Positions 1 through 8,438 of a stretch of DNA of 51,481 nt are shown one piece after another; the stretch's first letter is position 1; every line of letters begins with the position of its first letter. The notes under the pieces are model-generated. The model ran no database searches. It saw only the letters and a program-made list of their open reading frames with translations, and was not told where the DNA came from. The position numbers and the translations under genes are program-made. Source of the stretch: Microbacterium esteraromaticum (GTDB lineage: Bacteria > Actinomycetota > Actinomycetes > Actinomycetales > Microbacteriaceae); contig NZ_FUKO01000048.1 in assembly GCF_900163815.1 (NCBI RefSeq), positions 1-51,481 on the forward strand, written 5' to 3'.

Positions 1-64
1 CGAACCTCGATCACGCCAGCCCGCCCCACCTGCAGCTCGTCGGTGGATCGAGGCTTAGACTGGA

Positions 65-559
65 GTGATGCGACCACTGACCGAAGCAGAGATCCGCGCG
101 GCGATCCGCAACGCCGACGCCGACGAGATCGCTGAGATCGGCATGCCGCACGATCTCATCCTGATCGACTGGGACTACCTCGATTTCCTGTCGTGGCGGG
201 ATCCGGCATCCAGCCGCCGCGGCATCGTGATCGTAGAGAACGACGGGCGCGCCGAGGGGATCGTGCTGCGCTGCACCGACCCGAGTCGGGTGTCGTCGGG
301 CATGTGCAACATCTGCCACACGCTGCAGCCGGGCAACCAGGTGGCGCTGTTCACGGCGCGACGCGGAGGGGCGAAGGGCAAGCGCGGCGACAGCGCCGGC
401 ACCTACATCTGCGCCGATCTGTCCTGCCACGAGAACGTGCGTCTTGCGCATCCGCTCGCGCCGAACGAGGTTCGCGCTCCCGGGCAGGCCGACATGCGTC
501 TCGATGGCGCACGTACGCGCATGGAGCGCTTCGTCGAGCGGGTGCTCAGCGAGGCGTGA
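65..559 (+). CDS. FBP-domain (EF-G-binding type) zinc-finger protein
   Basis: A 164-residue protein of the FBP family, whose C-terminal treble-clef zinc finger is related to fusidic-acid-resistance proteins that bind elongation factor G. The fold is indicated by Cys81-x2-Cys84 (CNIC) and Cys116-x4-Cys121 (CADLSC), spaced as expected for a four-Cys zinc site. The N-terminal part contains a DWDYLDFLSWRDP stretch typical of the family. Translation starts at GTG 65 or at ATG 68 directly after it; both are in frame. It stands alone, with about 110 bp before the next gene. A role in ribosome or translation protection is inferred from the family. The substrate and any link to neighbours are unknown. 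Confidence 0.85.
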   Translation: MMRPLTEAEIRAAIRNADADEIAEIGMPHDLILIDWDYLDFLSWRDPASSRRGIVIVENDGRAEGIVLRCTDPSRVSSGMCNICHTLQPGNQVALFTARRGGAKGKRGDSAGTYICADLSCHENVRLAHPLAPNEVRAPGQADMRLDGARTRMERFVERVLSEA

Positions 560-672
560 GCGGCCCGCCTTGATCCGCCTGCCCGGGTCAGCACACGTCA
601 GACGGCGGATGCTGGGCCCCGGTCGCGGCTACGCTGGAACCCCGTCCCAGCACCATGGATCAAAGGAGAGTC

Positions 673-1470
673 ATGACCGACGCCATCCTGTTCACCGTCG
701 ACGACGGCCTTGCACGACTGACGCTGAACCGCCCCGCGAGCCTGAACGCTTTCGATGTCGAGCTCGCCCACGGCTGGCGTGACGCCACTGCCGAGGCGGT
801 CTCGCGCGATGATGTTCGTGCGATCCTCATCGATGCAGCCGGTCGTTCGTTCTGCGCGGGTGGGGACGTGCGGGCGATGGCGACCGGCATGGCTGGCGGC
901 AGTGATCTCACGGCGCTCGCGCACATCATCAACGAGGGCATCCTCTCGCTCACGTCATCGTCGGTCCCCGTGGTCGCCGCCGCGCACGGCACAACGGCGG
1001 GCGGCGGGCTCGGCATCTTCATGTGCAGCGACTACGCCGTCATCGGCGGGCGCTCGAAGATCGGCAGCCTGTACGCGAACATCGGTCTGACCCCAGACCT
1101 CTCGGTGTCGGCGCACCTCGCGCGGGCCATCGGCGAGCGCCGGGCGCTGCAGCTGGTGCTGCAGGATCGCCTGCTCACGTCGGCCGAGGCCGTGGAGTGG
1201 GGATTGGCTGCCGAGGCCGTCGACGGAGCGGATGCTGACGCCGAAGCGGATGCTGTGCGCGAGCGCGCCGAGCAGATCGCCCGCTTCTGGCTGGCTGGCG
1301 CTGCGGGCGCCTACGGGCAGGCCAAGCGTCTCGTGCGCTCGCAGCCGGAGCGCTCATTCGCCGACCAGCTCGCCGAAGAGGCGCGGTCGATCGGCGCGGC
1401 CTTCGACACTCCTGATGCGCAGGCACGGGTCGCGGCGTTCGCGGCGGCGTCGTCGAAATCAGCGCGCTGA
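673..1470 (+). CDS. enoyl-CoA hydratase/isomerase family protein
   Basis: A 265-residue crotonase-fold enzyme acting on acyl-CoA thioesters, most likely in fatty-acid or amino-acid degradation. The two oxyanion-hole segments are clear: SFCAGGDVRAM and HGTTAGGGLGI. The usual hydratase glutamates are not both obvious: the second segment continues through SLYANIGLTPD, where many hydratases carry a Glu. An isomerase or a specialised hydratase is therefore possible. ATG 673 is preferred over the in-frame ATG 655 because AAAGGAGAG lies just upstream of it. Length is normal for the family. The gene appears monocistronic. Confidence 0.85.
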   Translation: MTDAILFTVDDGLARLTLNRPASLNAFDVELAHGWRDATAEAVSRDDVRAILIDAAGRSFCAGGDVRAMATGMAGGSDLTALAHIINEGILSLTSSSVPVVAAAHGTTAGGGLGIFMCSDYAVIGGRSKIGSLYANIGLTPDLSVSAHLARAIGERRALQLVLQDRLLTSAEAVEWGLAAEAVDGADADAEADAVRERAEQIARFWLAGAAGAYGQAKRLVRSQPERSFADQLAEEARSIGAAFDTPDAQARVAAFAAASSKSAR

Positions 1471-1565
1471 GCGGTGGCTGATCGCCGACCCTTCGGTTGT
1501 CCACAGGCCTTCGACCGGCATCCGCTGCCGTGGGAGGATGAGACCAGACCTTCAGGAGGGCACTC

Positions 1566-2717
1566 ATGACTGACATCACGCCTCGAGCCGATCAGGCGCC
1601 GAAGGGATCGAAGCTACTGCGCGGCGCGATCTGGATCGCAATCGGTGCTCTGATCGCCGCCGCATTGGTGTGCGTCGTGTGGGTTCTGATCGGCGATCAG
1701 GACGGCATCATCGGGCGGGCGTTCCTCACGATCCTGCTGCTGGCGCTGTTCGCGGGAATCGCCATCGCCGAGTCGCACCTCGCTGAGAAGCGGCCAGACT
1801 GGCTGGCGCTGGCGAGCATGGTGACCTGGATCATCGTGCTGCTGGTCGGCGCGGTGAAGATCTGGCTCCCCGAGCCGAACGCGTCCTTCGGCTGGGTGAT
1901 GGGCCGGTTCCTGCAGTTCTTGCTGGTCATCGGCATCCTGCAACTGGCTCTGGTTCACGTTCGTCTGTTCCAGACCGCGTCGCAGCGCTACATCACGACC
2001 TTCACGAAGGTCATCATGATGGTCACGTTCGCGCTGCTCGCCGCACTCGCCGCGATGCTGGTGTTCTTCCTGACGTTCCCCGACCTGTTCGAATACGTCG
2101 ATCTGTACTGGCGGATCGTCATCGCACTGGCGATCCTCGTTGCGGTCGGCACCACGCTGATCCCGCTGCTGAACGCACTGTTCGCGCCGCGCAAGCCCCG
2201 CGAGCAGATGGCGCTGCCGCCGCAGGCCGCGCCGATGCAGACCGTCACGGGATGGCCCACCTATGCAGACGGCCGCACGCCGCTGCCGGTGATGCCTGAC
2301 GGCACCCCCGACTGGAACGCGTACTACACCGGCCAGCCGACGTACGATCCGCGTGTGCAGGTGCCGAGCTTCCCCGTGGTGGATGCTGCTGCGCACGCGC
2401 CCTCGCAGGCTGCCGCGCCCTCGCAGGCGCCCGCGCCGGTGCCCGCGCAGGCGCCCGCGCAGCCAGCACCGCAGCACGCTGAACCGTTTGTGCCTTCCGC
2501 CCCGCCTGTGCCTTCGGCTCCGCCCGCGCCGCCCGCCCCGCCGGCGCCACCCGTGCCTCCGGCGGACGCACACGTGCCTCCGGCTGCCGCGCCGTCGCAT
2601 GAGCCGCAGTTGCCGCCGCAGCCGGGTCAGCCGCAGCCGGGTCAGCCGCAGCATCCGACACCGCCGCCGGCGCCCGGGTCTTTCCTGCCTCCCGCGACGC
2701 CCGAGGCGCCACGATGA
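1566..2717 (+). CDS. integral membrane protein with Pro/Ala-rich cytoplasmic tail
   Basis: A 383-residue hypothetical protein. The first about 210 residues hold six hydrophobic segments, beginning GAIWIAIGALIAAALVC and ending IVIALAILVAVGTTLIPLL. The remaining about 170 residues are a low-complexity tail of Pro, Ala and Gln with repeats such as QPGQPQPGQPQ and PPAPPAPPAPP. No enzymatic motif is visible. ATG 1566 follows AGGAGG. The stop overlaps the start of the inositol monophosphatase gene in an ATGA, so the two are translationally coupled. I do not recognise a function. Confidence 0.85.
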   Translation: MTDITPRADQAPKGSKLLRGAIWIAIGALIAAALVCVVWVLIGDQDGIIGRAFLTILLLALFAGIAIAESHLAEKRPDWLALASMVTWIIVLLVGAVKIWLPEPNASFGWVMGRFLQFLLVIGILQLALVHVRLFQTASQRYITTFTKVIMMVTFALLAALAAMLVFFLTFPDLFEYVDLYWRIVIALAILVAVGTTLIPLLNALFAPRKPREQMALPPQAAPMQTVTGWPTYADGRTPLPVMPDGTPDWNAYYTGQPTYDPRVQVPSFPVVDAAAHAPSQAAAPSQAPAPVPAQAPAQPAPQHAEPFVPSAPPVPSAPPAPPAPPAPPVPPADAHVPPAAAPSHEPQLPPQPGQPQPGQPQHPTPPPAPGSFLPPATPEAPR

Positions 2718-3514
2718 ACGCTGTCGATCTCGGCGCGCTCGCCGCAGACATCGCTCGTGAGGCCGGCGAGCTTGCCCGGCGTCGCCGTGCTGAGGGCGTA
2801 TCGCTGGCGGCGACCAAGTCGACGCTGGCCGATATCGTCACCGAAGCTGACCGCGAGGTCGAGCAGCTGATCCGCGAGCGGCTGCGCACAGAGCGACCAG
2901 AAGACGGCTTCCTCGGCGAGGAAACCGGCGCGGAGCAGGGGAAGAGCGGCCTCACCTGGGTGGTCGATCCCATCGACGGCACGGTCAACTACGCCTACGG
3001 CATCGGCGCCTATTCGGTGAGCATCGCTGTCGTCGAGGGCGAACCCGCGCCTGAGAAATGGCAGGGTGTCGCCGCGGCGGTGTCGGCGCCAGGACTCGGC
3101 GAGCTCTTCACCGCGGTGTGCGGCGAAGGCGCGTGGTTCGACGGCATCCGTCTGGCTGTGAATACCGAGACTCCCGCGGGAGCGCTGCTGGGCACCGGGT
3201 TCGGCTACGACCCGGCGACCCATGACGGCGATCTGGCGATGGTGCGCCGCGTGATGACGATCGCGCGCGACCTGCGGCGGATGGGGTCGGCGGCGATCGA
3301 TCTGTCTTATGTGGCAGCCGGACGGCTCGATGGGTTTTTCGAGCGCGGGCTCAACCCGTGGGACTTCGCGGCCGGAGCGATCCTGGTACAGGAAGCCGGA
3401 GGGCGGGTCAGCCGCCTGGAGCTGGATGCTCCGCGGCCGATGCTGATCGCAGGCGGCCCCGCTGTCTACGAGCAGCTGCACACGATAATCTCGGGGGATT
3501 CCGCCGGAGCCTGA
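2714..3514 (+). CDS. inositol monophosphatase family protein
   Basis: A 266-residue Mg2+-dependent sugar-phosphate phosphatase of the IMPase superfamily (inositol-1-phosphate, histidinol-phosphate or related substrates). The metal-binding motifs are complete: GEETG with its Glu, the DPIDGTVN motif with both catalytic Asp residues, and WDFAAGAILVQEAGG near the C-terminus. Length is typical. It starts within the stop of the upstream membrane-protein gene (ATGA). Substrate identity cannot be settled from the sequence; HisN-type and SuhB-type activities are the main alternatives. Confidence 0.9.
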   Translation: MNAVDLGALAADIAREAGELARRRRAEGVSLAATKSTLADIVTEADREVEQLIRERLRTERPEDGFLGEETGAEQGKSGLTWVVDPIDGTVNYAYGIGAYSVSIAVVEGEPAPEKWQGVAAAVSAPGLGELFTAVCGEGAWFDGIRLAVNTETPAGALLGTGFGYDPATHDGDLAMVRRVMTIARDLRRMGSAAIDLSYVAAGRLDGFFERGLNPWDFAAGAILVQEAGGRVSRLELDAPRPMLIAGGPAVYEQLHTIISGDSAGA

Positions 3515-3557
3515 ACAATTTGCCGCGGCTCATGGCATTCTCAGCTACGAGGCGCTA

Positions 3558-3585
3558 TCGTTTACCTGATCGTTACTTTCGTTAC
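3558..3585. promoter_or_regulatory. three TCGTTWAC-type direct repeats upstream of the M23 peptidase
   Basis: TCGTTTAC (3558-3565), TCGTTAC (3570-3576) and TCGTTAC (3579-3585) repeat in the same orientation, so the opposite strand reads GTAAC-N4-GTAAC. They are flanked by an inverted CGCTAT/ATAGCG pair (3553-3558 and 3590-3595). GTAAC-type direct repeats upstream of cell-wall hydrolase genes recall the loose direct-repeat operators of the actinobacterial response regulator MtrA. That assignment is an inference. Confidence 0.4.
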
Positions 3586-3645
3586 CCGAATAGCGAGAGT
3601 TGCCGAGCGTCCCCCCGAGCTTGTCTACGACCTGAAAGTTCTGCC

Positions 3646-4995
3646 TTGCCACCTGTACGTCCTGAGGTTGTTTCTGCGCCTACGCGCCGTTCCAACCGAC
3701 TCCGCGCAGCGTCTGCCGCCCCCGCGGATTCAGTGACTCCGGAGGACTCGCTCATTGCGGAGATCGATACGGCTGTGGTCGTCGAAACTCCCGCGCTGCT
3801 CGAGGCGACGCTGGCTGTGCCAGTCGACTTGGAACTCGGCACCGTGGAGATCTCTCCGGATGTCGAGGCAGTGGACACGACCATCGTGATGTCGAGTCGT
3901 CGCGCGCGGCGCATGGCTCAGCGCGTTGTGCCCGCAGTGCCGGCCGAGCCCGTGGAATCGCACGCTCCGGCTACGGACGCACTGCCAGAGACTCCTGTCG
4001 CTGCTGAGGCGCCCACCGTTGAGGCATTGATCTTCGATCTTCCCGACGCTGAGGACACAGCGGCATCCGATTCTGATGAGGCCGCAGCATCCGATGTCGA
4101 TGTGTTCGCGGCAGCATCCGAACTCTTCGGCTTTGCTCCCATCGACGAGTCGGCGGCCGTTGCGGCAGCCGAGATCCCCGAAGCGGCGGAGCCGGTGACG
4201 GTCGGTGCGGCTCCGGTCGTGCCCCACATCGTCACGCGTCGTCAGCGTGTGGTGCGTCGCGTCGCCGCTGCGGGCGCGAGCTTCGGAATCATGGGCGTCG
4301 CCGGTCTCATCGCAGTGTCGATGACACTGCCCGCCAGCGCCAGCGCCGTTGCCGCGACGCAGCGCACCGATGCTCCGTCAGCCGCCTCGCTGGTGGCATC
4401 CACTGACGCCACGAAGGCGAAGAAGGTTGAAGACGGCGAGATCCAGGCGTTCGTCGCCTCGGACGGCGTTCAGGACGAGGCGCTCGCACGCAGCGATTCC
4501 TTCTCGACCGTGTCACTGCTCGATGTGGCAGCCGAAGAGGGCATCCGCTACTCCGACAGCCTGTACACGAACGATCCCGATGCGGCCATCCAGTGGCCGT
4601 TCATGGTGGGTGTCGCGATGAGCTCGGGGTATGGCGAGCGCTGGGGTCGTCTGCACGCCGGTATCGACCTGGTTCCTGGTGCTGGCGCACCCATCCAGGT
4701 GATCGCCGACGGAACAGTGCGCATCGCGACCGAATCCGGCGGTGCGTACGGTGTCACCGTGTACGTCGACCACGTGATCGACGGCCAGGTAGTCACCAGC
4801 CATTACGCCCACATGCAGCACGGTTCGATCCAGGTGCAGGTGGGGCAGAAGGTCAAGGTGGGCGACATCATCGGAAAGGTCGGCAACACCGGTCGTTCTT
4901 ATGGTGCGCACCTGCATTTCGAGATCATCATCAACGGTTCCACGGTCAATCCGCTGACCTGGATGCGTGAGAACGCCGGTCGGTACGAGTACTGA
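3646..4995 (+). CDS. M23 family metallopeptidase, membrane-anchored
   Basis: A cell-wall peptidase of the LytM/lysostaphin type that cleaves peptidoglycan cross-bridges outside the membrane. The N-terminal about 200 residues are acidic, Ala-rich and low complexity. One membrane segment follows (GIMGVAGLIAVSMTLPASASA), then the M23 domain with zinc ligands HAGIDL (about His338 and Asp342) and HLHFE (about His422 and His424), plus HYAH and GNTGRSYGAH. The start is uncertain. TTG 3646 is chosen because the reading frame upstream runs through apparent promoter DNA and into the previous gene; ATG 3532 is the main alternative. It is likely regulated through the repeats at 3558-3585. Confidence 0.8.
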   Translation: MPPVRPEVVSAPTRRSNRLRAASAAPADSVTPEDSLIAEIDTAVVVETPALLEATLAVPVDLELGTVEISPDVEAVDTTIVMSSRRARRMAQRVVPAVPAEPVESHAPATDALPETPVAAEAPTVEALIFDLPDAEDTAASDSDEAAASDVDVFAAASELFGFAPIDESAAVAAAEIPEAAEPVTVGAAPVVPHIVTRRQRVVRRVAAAGASFGIMGVAGLIAVSMTLPASASAVAATQRTDAPSAASLVASTDATKAKKVEDGEIQAFVASDGVQDEALARSDSFSTVSLLDVAAEEGIRYSDSLYTNDPDAAIQWPFMVGVAMSSGYGERWGRLHAGIDLVPGAGAPIQVIADGTVRIATESGGAYGVTVYVDHVIDGQVVTSHYAHMQHGSIQVQVGQKVKVGDIIGKVGNTGRSYGAHLHFEIIINGSTVNPLTWMRENAGRYEY

Positions 4996-5026
4996 CACCT
5001 CGATTTCGTGAGAGCCGCCGACAGGT

Positions 5027-5032
5027 GATAAT
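5027..5032 (+). promoter_or_regulatory. candidate -10 element of the tRNA-Thr promoter
   Basis: GATAAT, preceded by TG at one-base distance, lies about 30 bp upstream of the tRNA. No convincing -35 hexamer is visible. Between it and the tRNA is a perfect 6-bp hairpin with a GAAA loop (5043-5058, TGCCCG/CGGGCA), which would fall in the tRNA 5' leader. Confidence 0.4.
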
Positions 5033-5060
5033 CTCATGTGGTTGCCCGGAAACGGGCAGC

Positions 5061-5132
5061 GCCCCGATAGCTCAGTGGCAGAGCACTTCCATGGTAAGGA
5101 AGGGGTCGTCAGTTCAATCCTGACTCGGGGCT
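5061..5132 (+). tRNA. tRNA-Thr (anticodon GGT)
   Basis: A complete 72-nt cloverleaf. The acceptor arm GCCCCGA pairs with TCGGGGC. The anticodon stem CTTCC/GGAAG encloses ATGGTAA with anticodon GGT, reading ACC and ACU. The T loop is TTCAATC. The 3' CCA is not encoded. The gene sits 34 bp upstream of tRNA-Met and may be co-transcribed with it. Confidence 0.95.
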
Positions 5133-5166
5133 CGCAGCATTCTTCTCCTGCGGATGGATGCCTCGC

Positions 5167-5243
5167 GGCAGGGTAGCTCAGCTGGTTAGAGCGCACGACT
5201 CATAATCGTGAGGTCGCGGGTTCAAGCCCCGCTCCTGCTACCA
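5167..5243 (+). tRNA. tRNA-Met (anticodon CAT); integration site of the element to its right
   Basis: A 77-nt tRNA with encoded CCA. The acceptor GGCAGGG pairs with TCCTGCT, with G-U pairs at both ends of the helix. The anticodon stem CACGA/TCGTG encloses CTCATAA with CAT at 5201-5203. The T arm is GCGGG-TTCAAGC-CCCGC. The overall form matches elongator tRNA-Met; a lysidine-modified Ile(CAU) tRNA is the alternative. The 3' half overlaps, antisense, the end of the serine recombinase gene, whose stop codon shares bases with the anticodon. This is consistent with integration at this tRNA. Confidence 0.93.
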
Positions 5244-6933
5244 AATTGATAAGGCTGAAACCCACGACCTTACGATCAAGGATGGAACTCGGGTCCTCCT
5301 TGGTCTTGGTTGGGTGCTGCCAGGGGTTGGATGGGCTCTGCAGTCGCTCCGGTGTCGGGGTGGGGCGGCTGGGTTCGATCCCCTTTGCCACGTCGACGAG
5401 CGTCTCGAAAGGACGGGCGAGGTCGCTACGGATTTCGTCGTCGTTGTCTATGTAGATCTTGCGGAACAGTGCCTGATTGCACAGGCGTTTGCCGACGTCG
5501 TCGCTGAGGCTGTATAGGGCATGGCAGTTCTCGAGAAAGTCGACGGTGTCCGCGAGATATTCCTTGGTGTCTTGGTACTCGGAGTGCCGTTCCGTGATCA
5601 GCTGGCGAACCACTTCGAGTTCATCGCGGATGCGGTCCTGCTGGCGGATGAACTGGTTCATGTCGATGGCGTCGGCGAAGTGCAGTTCGAGCAGCTTGTC
5701 TTGCTCGCGGGTGAGACGGTCACGGGTTCGTATGAGCTCGGCGAGTTCCTGTGTGGAGGCGGCATGCTGCTTGTCGAAGTCGTCATCGATCCGGGTCCGA
5801 AGCGTGCGCTTCATTGTTGGTGTGGCCTGGATCGTCTTGTAGTGGTTGGTGATGAGCTTCTCCACCAACTCGATGGGCACGGCGCGACGGGTGCATGGAG
5901 TGCGGCGTGAGTTGCGGCCTGCGCAGATGAAGTACGGATAGATCGTCCCTGTCTTGCTCCGCGCGTGCTGGACGATCAGGCGGGAGCCGCACTGTCCGCA
6001 GTAGATGCTGCCTTTGAGGTAGTGGTCGTGGCGTTGGGTGCATTCGGCAGCGGAGGAATGAGCGCGCATCACTGTCTGGACTTGGTACCAGACCTCGGGT
6101 GGGATGATCGGCTCGTGCGCGCCGTTGTAGGTGACACCGCGATAGACGACATCGCCCTTGTAGTACGGGTTGCTGAGCATGCGGTGCAGCGAGCCGCTTC
6201 CGAGCGGCTTTGATGGACGCTTCGGTGTGGGAAGACTGACGAGGCCACGCGCGCGAAGCTCGTCGCGCAGGCGGGTGATGCTCCAGTCTCCGGTCGCGTA
6301 TGCGCGGAACGCCCACGTGACCAGCGGGGCGCGGTCGGGGTCGATTTCGATGGTGCGGAGCTCGCGACCGACCTCGTCGCGCTTGCGGACGTTCAGGTAG
6401 CCGATCGGAGCTTTGGTGGGAGTGCCTCCCGTAGAGGCCTTCTGCACGAGACCCTTGGTGACTTCGGTGGCGAGGTTGCGGCTGTAGAACTCGGCGATGG
6501 AGGACATGATGCCGTGCAGCAGCATGCCAGACGGCGTCTCGTCGATGTTCTCCGTCGCGGAGACGAGCATCACGCCGGCCTCACGCAGCGCGAGATGGAT
6601 GGTGACGTCGTCGGCGCGGTTGCGTGCGAGCCTGTCGACCTTGTGAACGATGCAGTACGAGATCCGGTGGGTCTTGACGTAGTCGATCATCTCCTGCAGC
6701 GCGGGACGGTCTGCCTTGCGGGCGGACTCGCCCGCGTCCACGAACTCTTTGACGATCCGGGCGCCCAGCGACTCCGCCTTCCGGTGGTTGGCTTCACGCT
6801 GTGCGGGGATGGAGAACCCCTCGTCGGTACCTCCCTTCTCCGCTTGCTCCCGCGTGGACACGCGCAAGTAGGTGATCGCCCGTGCATCGACCCCCGACGG
6901 GGGTTCTGGCATCAAGATCGCCCGGGTCTTCAT
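5200..6933 (-). CDS. large serine recombinase (integrase)
   Basis: A 577-residue site-specific recombinase. The N-terminal resolvase domain carries YLRVST, with the catalytic serine at residue 26, and VDRLARN. A recombinase domain follows, then a zinc ribbon (CGQCGSRL with later Cys residues, about residues 310-345) and a coiled-coil region before the C-terminus. The last 14 residues, LVAGAGLEPATSRL, are encoded by the antisense strand of tRNA-Met, and the stop TGA overlaps its anticodon. The natural C-terminus was therefore probably replaced on integration. It starts in ATGA overlap with the upstream catalytically dead homologue. It appears intact and likely integrated the element. Confidence 0.92.
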   Translation of the reverse strand: MKTRAILMPEPPSGVDARAITYLRVSTREQAEKGGTDEGFSIPAQREANHRKAESLGARIVKEFVDAGESARKADRPALQEMIDYVKTHRISYCIVHKVDRLARNRADDVTIHLALREAGVMLVSATENIDETPSGMLLHGIMSSIAEFYSRNLATEVTKGLVQKASTGGTPTKAPIGYLNVRKRDEVGRELRTIEIDPDRAPLVTWAFRAYATGDWSITRLRDELRARGLVSLPTPKRPSKPLGSGSLHRMLSNPYYKGDVVYRGVTYNGAHEPIIPPEVWYQVQTVMRAHSSAAECTQRHDHYLKGSIYCGQCGSRLIVQHARSKTGTIYPYFICAGRNSRRTPCTRRAVPIELVEKLITNHYKTIQATPTMKRTLRTRIDDDFDKQHAASTQELAELIRTRDRLTREQDKLLELHFADAIDMNQFIRQQDRIRDELEVVRQLITERHSEYQDTKEYLADTVDFLENCHALYSLSDDVGKRLCNQALFRKIYIDNDDEIRSDLARPFETLVDVAKGIEPSRPTPTPERLQSPSNPWQHPTKTKEDPSSILDRKVVGFSLINLVAGAGLEPATSRL

Positions 6934-7334
6934 CGGTCTGCTGTCCGTGCGAATTCAGCCAGATTCAGGATCTTCGGCGTCTCACCTGCATCGATGTCCA
7001 CGGCGAGATGCACCTCGTCGACGCCGCAACGGTGCAGTTCTTCGACGATGGTGAAGAACGCTGGCCAAGAACGGGCGATGCGTCCCACGTCGTTGACGAT
7101 GCAGATGCGGACATCGTGGAGGAGCACGTGCTGCAGGAGGGCATCCATGCCTGGCCTGTCAGCAGTCGTCATCCCAGATACGCCATCGTCATGGAACGAA
7201 GCCTCAAGACGGTAGCCGGTGCGTGAGGCGTACTTCTCGATGGCCTTGTGCATGACCTCGAAGTGGTCGCAGGCGTCGCGCCGAGCGGTCCGTATGTATC
7301 CGATGGCGGACTCAGGAGCAGAGTTGTCGCTCAT
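6930..7334 (-). CDS. resolvase-like protein lacking the catalytic serine
   Basis: A 134-residue protein covering only a serine-recombinase N-terminal domain. It aligns with its downstream neighbour through YIRTARRD, DRPGMDALLQHV and VGRIARSW. At the catalytic position it has Ala17 instead of Ser, and the Asp of the VDRLAR motif is Gly. Arginines equivalent to the active-site set are largely kept. It has no recombinase domain or zinc ribbon. The gene is coupled to the active recombinase (ATGA). A regulatory or directionality role, by dimerising with the active enzyme, is possible but inferred; decay of an old recombinase is the alternative. Confidence 0.75.
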   Translation of the reverse strand: MSDNSAPESAIGYIRTARRDACDHFEVMHKAIEKYASRTGYRLEASFHDDGVSGMTTADRPGMDALLQHVLLHDVRICIVNDVGRIARSWPAFFTIVEELHRCGVDEVHLAVDIDAGETPKILNLAEFARTADR

Positions 7335-7493
7335 GATTGTCTTCTCTCTTCGATGAGGATGACCGCACCGATATGCGGAGAGTGTGAAGACAACCCGAAG
7401 GCCTGGCCCCTTTCCACGAGGCCAGTGGGACCGGTCAAGCCGGTCAAGGTCACGCTCCGCACCCGGCGTCGCCAGAGGTGCGGCAATTCAATT

Positions 7494-7700
7494 CTATCCG
7501 TCTTCCTCCGCCTCTCGCCGGAAGTCTGGGGAGAGAGGTGTTGTGGATGGTGAGCTGCTGCCGTGATCCTGGCGAGAACGGTCGGCACGTTGTCCAGCGA
7601 GACGGATTAGCGCCTGCGAGAGTTTGTCGAGGTCCGGTTCATCGTGTGGATCCGTACGGACGCGCCAGGATTGCTCGGTCGGACGGTGTTGGCGGGGCAT
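7494..7700 (-). CDS. small hypothetical protein of the integrative element
   Basis: A 68-residue protein beginning MPRQHRPTEQSWRVRTDP and continuing through DEPDLDKLSQALIRLAGQRAD. Proteins of this general form are, as I recall, common beside recombinases on actinobacterial elements. ATG 7700 is preferred over an upstream in-frame start at 7769 because AGGAG lies 7 bases before it. The sequence is highly charged and without membrane segments. Function is unknown. Confidence 0.6.
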   Translation of the reverse strand: MPRQHRPTEQSWRVRTDPHDEPDLDKLSQALIRLAGQRADRSRQDHGSSSPSTTPLSPDFRREAEEDG

Positions 7701-7850
7701 GATCATCTCCTGGGCTACGCTCGCGTCGGTCGTGTGTCGGGTTGGGTTCTGTGGGGCGAGTAGGCGCACGCTGATGCGGCCCGTGGACAGTGCTATGGAT
7801 AGGGTCCAGGCTCGCAGCGCTGGTGAGAGCGCATAGTGTTTGCGAGCGAT

Positions 7851-8438
7851 CTACCCGCTACCGCGAGCTTCTCGTGCGGCTTCCTTGGCTTCCCGAGCGC
7901 GGACATCGGCGACGGCGAACTCGACGAAGTCGGCATCGCGATCGTCGATGCGTGTCTCCTGGTCGTCTTCCTCTCGTGCGTCTTCACCGGGCCAGACCGT
8001 CTGCCGAGTTGGCCTGTCGTATTGGAGTTTCGTGCCGTTGATGGTGACCCAGTTGCGGAGCCGGTTGCAGGCGGCGGCGAAGTCCGCGTGCCACAGGAGC
8101 GGTGCGGAACCATCTCGAGTGGGGTGGTAGCAGGTGAGCCAGTGGGTGTGCAGGGCGGAGAGTTCCCAGATGAGTTCCCAGTGCCGGTGCCACATGGGCG
8201 GGATGATCGCCGCGGGCAGGCCGTAGGTCGCGCGGAGCCAGTTCACCCAGCCGTTGAGCTGCAACCACTCGTGCTCGGCTTCCCGTGCGGACAGCAGGTT
8301 CCAGTTGATCGGCGCCGGAGGAGGCGCCGGGGCAGTGAACGAGGGCCCCTCGGTCGGGGCACTGCGAGGGCCGGAGGGCTCAGGTTCAGGCTGGTCGAGC
8401 TCGGGAATGTCGTCCGGGTCGAAGCCTTCGTCGTCCAT
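7851..8438 (-). CDS. DUF4913-like element-associated protein
   Basis: A 195-residue soluble protein with an acidic Pro-rich N-terminus (DDIPELDQPEPEPSGP). A conserved-looking core follows (NWNLLSAREAEHEWLQLNGW, PPMWHRHWELIWELSALH, PLLWHADFAAACNRLRNW) and a charged C-terminus. The Trp/His pattern resembles the DUF4913 proteins found near relaxase and helicase genes of actinobacterial elements; this is recalled, not searched. ATG 8438 follows GGAGGAGG, a strong ribosome site. The reading frame continues upstream without a start signal of similar quality. Function is unknown. Confidence 0.7.
   Translation of the reverse strand: MDDEGFDPDDIPELDQPEPEPSGPRSAPTEGPSFTAPAPPPAPINWNLLSAREAEHEWLQLNGWVNWLRATYGLPAAIIPPMWHRHWELIWELSALHTHWLTCYHPTRDGSAPLLWHADFAAACNRLRNWVTINGTKLQYDRPTRQTVWPGEDAREEDDQETRIDDRDADFVEFAVADVRAREAKEAAREARGSG

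Noticed and set aside
7331..7588. 85-residue minus-strand frame upstream of the dead recombinase, ending in ATGA overlap with it
   Set aside because: No ribosome site or recognisable domain, odd composition, and it overlaps the better-supported small gene at 7494-7700.
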